Assembly (NCBI GenBank): GCA_023228025.1
Contig: JALOCD010000091.1
Coordinates: 1 to 18,429, forward strand
Reading direction: 5' to 3'
From: Prolixibacteraceae bacterium
GTDB taxonomy: Bacteria; Bacteroidota; Bacteroidia; Bacteroidales; Prolixibacteraceae
Length of the DNA stretch: 18,429 nucleotides
Shown: one piece after another, positions 8,153 through 13,754 of the stretch
How positions within the stretch are numbered: the stretch's first letter is position 1
Layout of the letters: each line of letters begins with the position of its first letter
The notes under the pieces: model-generated
The model's input: the letters and a program-made list of their open reading frames with translations, nothing else
What the model was told of the DNA's origin: nothing
Databases searched by the model: none
Position numbers and translations under genes: made by a program

Positions 8153-8188
8153 CTACCCCGTCCGCTTGCGGCGGGGTAGTGCTTTTTT
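8153..8188 (+). terminator. Intrinsic terminator after the SusCD unit
   Basis: Arms CTACCCCG (8153-8160) and CGGGGTAG (8172-8179) form an 8-bp GC-rich stem, with an inner CCGC/GCGG pairing, followed by TGC and six Ts (8183-8188). The T-run is only on the plus strand, so it mainly terminates the SusD transcript. The convergent outer-membrane protein gene ends 8 bp further on. Confidence 0.88.
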
Positions 8189-8195
8189 ATCTGTT

Positions 8196-8948
8196 TCACA
8201 AATAATAAACAAACCCAATACTCCCAATCAACACCTGTTTGGTCACCTCCGTGCTTCCGTTGTTGAGTTTTTCGACCGATGAGGATTCGTTCGTCTTGGT
8301 CGTTTTAAGCTCTTCGAAATTGTTTTTAGATTTAGAGCGCTGGAAATCCAATGACGCTTTTAGTTGTAATTTGTCAGTTACCTTGAACCTAATGGCGCTT
8401 CCGGCCAGCAGATCCAACGATACATGAATGTTGTTGGTGTTGTGCTGCAAGTATTCCCAATTCCCTGTTGAAGGTTTATAAAGCAGTTTCTGGTTGGGAA
8501 GGTAGGTCACATTCATTCCGGCCATCGCTTGAAAATCCCAGGCAAACCGGTCGAAATTGAGGGAATAAACTGGCCCAAACACCAAACTGTTCGACATCCA
8601 TGAATTGACCGTCAGCGTCAGGTTATCCCTTTCCGCCTCAGTAAATGGTACCCGTTTTTTCATCCGGTCCTCCATCATGGTCCCAATTCCATTGCGGTCG
8701 ACCGCATTGTTGTTGAGCATAACCATCCCTTTCAGTCCCCAATGGTTGCTCAAAGGATAGGTGGCATCCAGGTTGAGGGCAAACCCATTCAAGGCAAATC
8801 CGGCCCCTGCATTTGCCGGATTGGTTGCGGCAAATGCCCCTGATGGCAGGCAGCCACCCATCGAAATCGAAAAATACCAATTGTCTGGTTGTGCAGACAA
8901 CGTTATAGATAAGAGCATGAATGCACAAACAATCAGCAGGTTTCTCAT
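8196..8948 (-). CDS. Predicted outer-membrane beta-barrel protein, function unknown
   Basis: The 250-aa product has a signal peptide (MRNLLIVCAFMLLSITLSAQ, cleavage likely after the Ala at 19 or nearby). Alternating hydrophobic/polar strands typical of small outer-membrane barrels follow, for example NWYFSISMGGCLPSGAF, FALNGFALNLDATYPLSNHWGLKGMVML, FAWDFQAMAGMNVTYLP, IHVSLDLLAGSAIRFKVTDKLQLKASLDFQ and the final VLIGSIGFVYYL. A Lys/Ser/Asn-rich segment at about 207-235 (SKSKNNFEELKTTKTNESSS) looks like a flexible extracellular loop. It is the second gene of a minus-strand pair, 29 bp after the membrane-protein gene. No enzymatic motif was recognised. The barrel call is from composition and pattern, not from a known close relative. 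Confidence 0.75.
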   Translation of the reverse strand: MRNLLIVCAFMLLSITLSAQPDNWYFSISMGGCLPSGAFAATNPANAGAGFALNGFALNLDATYPLSNHWGLKGMVMLNNNAVDRNGIGTMMEDRMKKRVPFTEAERDNLTLTVNSWMSNSLVFGPVYSLNFDRFAWDFQAMAGMNVTYLPNQKLLYKPSTGNWEYLQHNTNNIHVSLDLLAGSAIRFKVTDKLQLKASLDFQRSKSKNNFEELKTTKTNESSSVEKLNNGSTEVTKQVLIGSIGFVYYL

Positions 8949-8977
8949 GATGGATGAATTTTAAATCGTGAAATTCT

Positions 8978-9817
8978 TCAATAAAGCAGGGAAATAAAAG
9001 GTTGAATCATACCCTGAATGATCTTTCCGGTAGTCGGATCCAATTGAGATCCGAAGAGGCTGTGGGGGATTGAAAATATGCCGATGGTTACTAGCGAAGC
9101 GGCAACAACCCAATACCTGGATTCTTTTTTAAAGTTAAAGAGGTAGGCAATGACCCATGCCACAAAGGCTATCAATGTCTTGTTATCCGTTAGGTCCCAA
9201 CCGTAGGGAACTCCGGCCCAAAGTTCGTCGAAGGCATATTTTTGTACCAGCGGGCCCATGATCAATCCGCCGACAAAGATTGTAGCCAGTGTTATTTTCA
9301 TCATTTTCAGCGATGGAATTTTGAAAAGGGCGAAAACCCCGGCAACGTTGCTGAACAACATAGCCAGAAACATGATCAGAATATGCGGAATCAAAACGAA
9401 TTCGGGCACATGACCCTTAAAACGAATGACTGTCGGCGTTCCGTTGTTCAGCATAACCTGCTCCGCAGCTTTGTTCAGTACGATTTTGTATTCGAGTTTG
9501 CCTGCCATCCCCTGATGGGGCAATGAGGCAGTAAGAACTCCCCCTTCACGCACCATCGGCAGTTTGATAAAATCTACTTTTTGAGGGAAAATCCTGTATT
9601 CAAGCGTTCCTGTCACTTCAGGATCCTGGAGAGTGATGGCTATTGGACAATCACCTTCGCCATCAAAAGATCGCAGTAATTTAAATTTGTAGGTCACTCC
9701 CGAAATGGTGGCCTTGGTTCTCTGAGGGTGTGTAGGGCCGGTCAATCGTTGGTACAAGGCTGCTGCAGCGGTAAGCAAAACAGCAAAAATCCAGATAAGT
9801 GTTTTCTTTGTCTGCAT
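8978..9817 (-). CDS. Unrecognised multi-pass inner-membrane protein with periplasmic N-terminal domain
   Basis: I do not recognise a named family. The 279-aa product has an N-terminal membrane anchor (about 7-22). A beta-rich periplasmic domain of about 110 residues follows (28-138, YKFKLLRSFDGEGDCPIAITLQD... to TPTVIRFKGHVPEF). Four hydrophobic helices lie at roughly 141-165, 173-193, 213-227 and 235-250. Conserved-looking features are PHILIMFLAMLFSN (144-157), a WAGVPYGWDLTDNKTL segment (200-215) and SIPHS (249-253). The paired histidines in or near helices (145 and 252) could bind a cofactor such as haem, but that is speculation. It heads a two-gene minus-strand unit with the outer-membrane barrel gene 29 bp downstream. 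It may cooperate with that protein across the envelope. The ATG at 9817 gives a sensible N-terminal signal anchor. Confidence 0.8.
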   Translation of the reverse strand: MQTKKTLIWIFAVLLTAAAALYQRLTGPTHPQRTKATISGVTYKFKLLRSFDGEGDCPIAITLQDPEVTGTLEYRIFPQKVDFIKLPMVREGGVLTASLPHQGMAGKLEYKIVLNKAAEQVMLNNGTPTVIRFKGHVPEFVLIPHILIMFLAMLFSNVAGVFALFKIPSLKMMKITLATIFVGGLIMGPLVQKYAFDELWAGVPYGWDLTDNKTLIAFVAWVIAYLFNFKKESRYWVVAASLVTIGIFSIPHSLFGSQLDPTTGKIIQGMIQPFISLLY

Positions 9818-10023
9818 AAATGGTCTGTTAATGGTTTAGTCTCATTTTTGGTCAATTTACGAATGGTCCTCAGGAGAAGTTTCCCCGGTTTTCCAATCGT
9901 GGTTCTTTGACAAATAACGCAGTGAAATTACAACAATGCACCTGTGAAAAAAACAGCAGGCCGAATATTTTATTTTCCCGAAGAAAAATGTGACGCTTAG
10001 GCAAATGTGATGCAGGGATTTGC

Positions 10024-10031
10024 TATTTTTA
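10024..10031 (+). promoter_or_regulatory. Weak -7-like element upstream of DUF6807 gene
   Basis: TATTTTTA differs from TAnnTTTG only at the last base and lies 30 nt before the ATG at 10062. The rest of the divergent intergenic region (9818-10061) shows no other clear motif on either strand. Confidence 0.25.
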
Positions 10032-10061
10032 CACTTCATTCAAACTATTGAATTTTCTATC

Positions 10062-11135
10062 ATGGAATTAAAATCGAAACTATTATTGGGAACCCTATTT
10101 TTACTGATGACAGCAGCACAACCCCTTTTCTCTAAAGATGGCGCCAAATCTAAAGAGGAGGGAACAGTAACATTTGCCGACAAAAGTGATCAAAGACGTG
10201 TCGACGTTCTGATGGATGGGAGACTTTTTACCTCGTATATCTGGCCACTCAATGTAATGAAGCCCGTTTTGTATCCTGTAATAACTGCCTCGGGAGCAGA
10301 GGTTACCCGTGGTTTTCCAATGAAACCAAGGGCAGGGGAGCGTGTCGACCATCCGCACCATGTTGGTATTTGGTTCAACTACGGGGACGTCAATAAGTTG
10401 GATTTCTGGAACAATTCAGAGGCGATCAAACCGGAAGAAAAAAACGGGTACGGGACTATCCACCACAAATCCATTGTAAAGAAAGATGGTGGAAAAGGGC
10501 ATGGGGTTCTCGTGGTCACCGCCACCTGGGATACCCCTGACGGGAAAAAATTGCTGGATGAAACAACCGAATTGCATTTCATCAACCAGGGAAATACGCG
10601 CATCATTGACAGAATTACCAAATTAACTGCAGGATCAGAGCCCGTTTCTATGGCCGACAACAAGGAGGGGGTCATTGCAATTCGTGTTGCCCGTCAACTT
10701 GAACTTCCTCAGAAAGATCAAGTGATCATGACCGATGCGAAAGGAAACCCAACTACCGTGAAAGCCATGAGTACAGAGGGGGTAACCGGAAGTTACAGGA
10801 CCAGCGAAGGAATCAAGGATGACGCCGTATGGTCGACCCGAGGAAGATGGTGCGAACTGAATGGAACCATCAACAATGAGAAAGTTGCCCTTGTAATTTG
10901 TGACCATCCTCAAAACGCCGGCTATCCAACTTACTGGCACGCGAGAGGATACGGTTTGTTTGCTGCCAACCCGCTTGGATGGAGCGTATTTACCAAAGGG
11001 AAGGAGAAATTGAATTACAGCATTCCTGCCGGGAAAACTTCAACCTTCCGGTATAGAGTGGTCATTCACAATGGGTCAGATCTTTCAGACGAAGCCATCA
11101 ATGTACTGGCAGACGACTTCGCGAAAAAATATTGA
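10062..11135 (+). CDS. Exported DUF6807 ('PmoA-like') family protein
   Basis: The 357-aa product has a signal peptide (MELKSKLLLGTLFLLMTAAQPLFS). The body matches the family annotated as 'methane oxygenase PmoA' / DUF6807, recognised by the DHPHH motif and its surroundings (GERVDHPHHVGIWFNYGDVNKLDFWN, 92-117). It also has RIIDRITKLTA, SRGRWCELNG-like (WSTRGRWCELNG) and DHPQNAGYPTYWHARGYGLFAANPLGWSVF. The fold is thought to be a galactose-mutarotase-like beta-sandwich. The family often sits in carbohydrate-utilisation loci of Bacteroidota and Planctomycetota, and the His cluster may be a metal or sugar site. It is not a membrane monooxygenase subunit. ATG10062 is chosen over an in-frame TTG at 10020, because only the ATG puts the signal peptide at the N-terminus. 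It is transcribed alone: a divergent gene lies upstream and a terminator downstream. Whether it serves the SusCD unit 2 kb away is unknown. Confidence 0.88.
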   Translation: MELKSKLLLGTLFLLMTAAQPLFSKDGAKSKEEGTVTFADKSDQRRVDVLMDGRLFTSYIWPLNVMKPVLYPVITASGAEVTRGFPMKPRAGERVDHPHHVGIWFNYGDVNKLDFWNNSEAIKPEEKNGYGTIHHKSIVKKDGGKGHGVLVVTATWDTPDGKKLLDETTELHFINQGNTRIIDRITKLTAGSEPVSMADNKEGVIAIRVARQLELPQKDQVIMTDAKGNPTTVKAMSTEGVTGSYRTSEGIKDDAVWSTRGRWCELNGTINNEKVALVICDHPQNAGYPTYWHARGYGLFAANPLGWSVFTKGKEKLNYSIPAGKTSTFRYRVVIHNGSDLSDEAINVLADDFAKKY

Positions 11136-11156
11136 GCTGAAACATGGCCCCACGAT

Positions 11157-11187
11157 AAAAAAATCCGGATCGAATCCGGATTTTTTT
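11157..11187. terminator. Bidirectional-looking intrinsic terminator after DUF6807 gene
   Basis: The arms ATCCGGAT (11163-11170) and ATCCGGAT (11174-11181) are separated by CGA. An A-run (11157-11163) precedes them and seven Ts (11181-11187) follow. The A- and T-runs extend the stem and make a valid terminator on either strand, though only the plus strand has a gene ending here. Confidence 0.88.
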
Positions 11188-11194
11188 ATTTTTA
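11187..11194 (+). promoter_or_regulatory. Weak -7-like element upstream of spmA-spmB fusion gene
   Basis: TATTTTTA has one mismatch to TAnnTTTG and sits 37 nt before the ATG at 11232, immediately after the terminator. It is the same octamer as that upstream of the DUF6807 gene. AT-rich context makes chance occurrence possible. Confidence 0.22.
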
Positions 11195-11231
11195 CCATTC
11201 GTTAGCAAACCATCACCTTCAACCAAATTCA

Positions 11232-12464
11232 ATGGCCTTAAACTACATCTGGATCTTCTTCTTTGTGATTGCGTTCGTGATTGCGCTCATCAAACTGATC
11301 TTTCTGGGTAATGTGGATACCTTTTCGGAGATGGTGAACGCCACATTTGAAATGTCAAAAACAGGGTTCGAGATATCGTTGGGTTTGACAGGCGTATTGA
11401 CTTTCTGGTCTGGCATCATGAAGATCGGTGAAAAGGGGGGGATTGTCAATATTGTTTCCAAACTGATCGGCCCATTTTTTAACAAGCTCTTTCCGGAATT
11501 GGGGAGAAACCATCCGGCTTACGGTCCGATGATGCTCAATTTTGCCGCCAACATGATGGGGCTAGACAATGCGGCTACTCCAATGGGCCTTCAGGCCATG
11601 AAGGAGATGCAGGTAAGCAATCCCAACAAGGAGGTGGCCTCAAATGCCCAGATCATGTTCCTGGTTTTAAATGCCTCGGGATTGTGCCTGATACCCATTT
11701 CTATCATGGTGTACCGTGCCCAACTGGGCGCCAAAGACCCTTCAGATATATTCATTCCCATCCTTTTTGCCACTTTTTTCGCAAACATGACAGGTTTGAT
11801 TTCCGTCGCCGTTGTGCAAAAGATCAAACTCTGGGACAAGACAATTCTTTCCTACCTTTTTGGAACGACCGCCCTGGTGGCGGCGTTGATCTTGTCGATC
11901 AGCAGCATGCCTCAGGAACAGATCTCCATATTTTCAAAGGTTGCCACCAATGTGATCCTCTTCTCGCTGATCATGTTTTTTATTTTGTTGGGGATGAAGA
12001 GTAAAATCAATGTGTACGAGACCTTCATTGATGGCGCCAAGGAGGGTTTTTCCACAGCTGTAAGGATCATCCCTTATCTTGTCGCCATACTGGTAGCGAT
12101 AGGTGTTTTTAGGGCATCAGGTGCCATGGATTTTCTGGTGGCAGGAATTAAATGGATGTTTGATTCGTTGGGGATCAATTCGGAATTTGTGGCAGCCCTT
12201 CCTACCGGATTGATGAAACCCCTGAGTGGCAGCGGTTCGCGCGGGATGATGATCGACGCGATGAAAATGTATGGGGCCGACTCCTTTATTGGCAAGCTCT
12301 CCTGCACTGTGCAGGGTGTTTCGGATACAACTTTCTTTATTCTGGCGCTCTATTTTGGTTCTGTAGGGATCAAGAAGACCAGGCATGCATTGGCCTGTGC
12401 GCTCCTGGCCGACTTGGTCGGTTTAATCGCAGCCATACTGATCGGTTACCTCTTCTTTCATTAA
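11232..12464 (+). CDS. Fused SpmA-SpmB (spore maturation protein AB) membrane protein
   Basis: The 410-aa integral membrane protein carries SpmA and SpmB, separate in Bacillus, in one chain. The SpmA half (about 1-225) has GLTGVLTFWSGIMKIGEKGG (51-70) and NFAANMMGLDNAATPMGLQAM (103-123). The SpmB half (about 235-410) has PTGLMKPLSGSGSRGMMIDAM (324-344) and GVSDTTFFILALYFGSVGI (362-380). Both halves contain the nucleoside-recognition 'Gate' type domain. In Bacillus these proteins affect spore core dehydration. Bacteroidota do not sporulate, so here the likely role is transport of a small molecule or ion across the inner membrane, substrate unknown. The fused form is common in Gram-negatives. 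The YkgJ-type gene follows after 11 bp, so the two are probably co-transcribed. The family call is strong; the function is open. Confidence 0.93.
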   Translation: MALNYIWIFFFVIAFVIALIKLIFLGNVDTFSEMVNATFEMSKTGFEISLGLTGVLTFWSGIMKIGEKGGIVNIVSKLIGPFFNKLFPELGRNHPAYGPMMLNFAANMMGLDNAATPMGLQAMKEMQVSNPNKEVASNAQIMFLVLNASGLCLIPISIMVYRAQLGAKDPSDIFIPILFATFFANMTGLISVAVVQKIKLWDKTILSYLFGTTALVAALILSISSMPQEQISIFSKVATNVILFSLIMFFILLGMKSKINVYETFIDGAKEGFSTAVRIIPYLVAILVAIGVFRASGAMDFLVAGIKWMFDSLGINSEFVAALPTGLMKPLSGSGSRGMMIDAMKMYGADSFIGKLSCTVQGVSDTTFFILALYFGSVGIKKTRHALACALLADLVGLIAAILIGYLFFH

Positions 12465-12475
12465 TCCGGCACAAG

Positions 12476-13069
12476 ATGAGACATAAATGGATCATAGAAG
12501 AGGTAGAAAAGGTATTTGAAGAGCTGGATGCCCACCTCATGTCAACAGCCGCAATAAGCGGGCTAAAATGCCCTGATTATTGCGGGATGTGCTGCCGAAA
12601 GGCTGATATTGAGGCCTCACCCCTTGAGTTTATGCCGCTTGCAGCCTGGCTTTATAAAACAGGTAAGGTGGATGACTTCCTGACCAGATTGGATAATCCC
12701 AGCCATGGTTGGTGTGCCTGTTTTGATCCAGATGCCGCTTCCAAAGGTGAGTGGGGATGTCAGTTCTACGAAAAAAGAGGTTTGATTTGCCGGCTTTTCG
12801 GTTTTGGTTTCCGGCTAAACCGTGAAAACCAACCCGTACTGGTTACCTGCAAAATCATGAAATGTACCCAGTCTGCCGCAGTCGCCAAAGCTGGCGAGAT
12901 GGCTGCAGCCCATCCTGAAGAGATGCCTGTTTTCAGCAACTATTTTATGCGGCTGTTGGCGATCGATCCGGATCTTGCAGTTCCGCAGATGCCGATTAAC
13001 CAAGCCATCCGTACGGCCATTGAGAAGCTGTATTTCTATTATCTGGACAAGGATGAAGATGAGCACTGA
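12476..13069 (+). CDS. YkgJ-family cysteine-cluster protein
   Basis: The 197-aa cytoplasmic protein has ten cysteines at 32, 36, 39, 40, 80, 82, 95, 105, 125 and 130. They are arranged as in the YkgJ family (CPDYCGMCC near the N-terminus, then GCQFYEKRGLICRLFGFGFR, then CKIMKC). The family is thought to bind Zn2+ or an Fe-S cluster; the reaction, if any, is not established. The ...CRLFGF... block is the most diagnostic feature. The start ATG lies 11 bp after the stop of the SpmA-SpmB gene, so co-transcription is likely. The stop codon is followed within 3 bp by the octamer repeat array, with no classical terminator before it. The gene has no signal peptide or membrane segment. Confidence 0.88.
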   Translation: MRHKWIIEEVEKVFEELDAHLMSTAAISGLKCPDYCGMCCRKADIEASPLEFMPLAAWLYKTGKVDDFLTRLDNPSHGWCACFDPDAASKGEWGCQFYEKRGLICRLFGFGFRLNRENQPVLVTCKIMKCTQSAAVAKAGEMAAAHPEEMPVFSNYFMRLLAIDPDLAVPQMPINQAIRTAIEKLYFYYLDKDEDEH

Positions 13070-13071
13070 GA

Positions 13072-13257
13072 AGATGAGAAAATGGGAATATGGGAAAATG
13101 AGAGTCCCCATCTTCCCACTTTCTCATCTTCTCATCTTCCCACTTTCTCATCTTCTCATCTTCTCATCTTCTCATCTTCCCACTTTCTCATCTTCCCACT
13201 TTCTCATCTTCCCACTTTCTCATCTTCTCATCTTCTCATCTTCCCACTTTCTCATCT
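13072..13257. repeat. Octamer tandem array with purine-rich and pyrimidine-rich halves
   Basis: Immediately after the YkgJ-type gene, four 8-bp units on the plus strand read AGATGAGA, AAATGGGA, ATATGGGA, AAATGAGA (13072-13103). After a short junction (13104-13113), 18 contiguous octamers of just two types follow without a single off-type base (13114-13257). With A = TCTCATCT and B = TCCCACTT, the order is BAABAAAABABABAAABA; two B units are never adjacent. The unit in the first block is the reverse complement of that in the second, so the start of the array can fold back. The right end runs into the coding sequence of the globin gene. A T-run follows at 13260-13267. Confidence 0.93.
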
Positions 13258-13616
13258 TCTTTTTTTATCTTGCTATAAAACGCTTTCGCCATCGTTTTGC
13301 CCCTGAACTTCGCACGATCGGCGACCATCCCTTCAAAGAGCTCATCCACGGTAGTACACCACACTTCCAGCCAGTGGTCGAAATGTTCCTTTTTTATCTG
13401 CATGTTGAAATGCAATGGCACCGGATTCCCAAAATAGTCGGGACGGCGGAGCAGAACAGTGTGCCAGAAGCGGTAAAGCTTTTTGTGGTGGGCATCCCAT
13501 TTCCCTTCAAGCCGGTCGTTGAAAAAGTGACCTATCGTCGCGTCTTCCCTGACTTTGGCGTAAAATGCATCCACCAACCGGTGAACGTCTTTAAGTGTGG
13601 TTATGTCCTGGGCCAT
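13236..13616 (-). CDS. Group III truncated haemoglobin
   Basis: The 126-aa product is a small cytoplasmic haem protein of the truncated globin group III. Roles proposed for characterised relatives include oxygen handling or nitric-oxide/peroxynitrite defence. Family features: B-helix AFYAKVREDATIGHFFND with Tyr19 at the likely B10 position, the W40-x-x-HHKKLYRFW segment (43-51), NPVPLH (64-69), and KEHFDHWLEVW (76-86) with His78 as the likely proximal haem ligand. The last residues (KKEDEKVGR) and the TGA stop are encoded by the octamer array, so the C-terminus is repeat-derived. The gene diverges from the multihaem cytochrome gene with 138 bp between start codons. A related role in respiratory or nitrosative metabolism is plausible but not shown. 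Confidence 0.93.
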   Translation of the reverse strand: MAQDITTLKDVHRLVDAFYAKVREDATIGHFFNDRLEGKWDAHHKKLYRFWHTVLLRRPDYFGNPVPLHFNMQIKKEHFDHWLEVWCTTVDELFEGMVADRAKFRGKTMAKAFYSKIKKEDEKVGR

Positions 13617-13673
13617 GCAGATACTTTTTGGTACTCAAAAATCGCAAAAAAAATCATACGAACCTTTGATAAT

Positions 13674-13691
13674 TTGTGATTGACATCGATA
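13674..13691. promoter_or_regulatory. Possible CRP/FNR-family half-site region between globin and cytochrome genes
   Basis: TTGTGA (13674-13679) is followed six bases later by TCGATA, an imperfect partner for TCACAA. Overlapping it, TTGAC-ATCG-ATAAA (13680-13693) resembles an FNR-type site. Neither is a full match, and the region is AT-rich. It is listed because both flanking genes are ones commonly controlled by such regulators. Confidence 0.2.
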
Positions 13692-13754
13692 AATACCAAT
13701 ACCCGGCACTTATTGAGAATGAATCTTTTTAGTACTACCTATCTAGATATTTAG

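Noticed and set aside
10020..10061. TTG start giving 14 extra residues to the DUF6807 protein
   Set aside because: It would bury the signal peptide behind a hydrophobic extension and overlap the promoter-like element; ATG10062 gives a normal export signal.
10062..11135. Methane monooxygenase subunit
   Set aside because: The 'PmoA' family label is misleading. The protein is exported with no membrane helices beyond the signal peptide and has the DHPHH signature of DUF6807.
11232..12464. Evidence of sporulation
   Set aside because: SpmA/SpmB homologues are widespread in non-sporulating Gram-negatives, and no other sporulation gene is present.
13082..13306. Short plus-strand open frame within the octamer array
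   Set aside because: It is a translation of the tandem repeat with no independent coding signal.
12975..13679. Long plus-strand open frame of about 234 codons across the octamer array and the globin gene
   Set aside because: Its middle is a translated repeat (Ser/Phe/His/Leu/Pro-rich), and the rest is antisense to a clear truncated haemoglobin. It also overlaps the end of the YkgJ-type gene.
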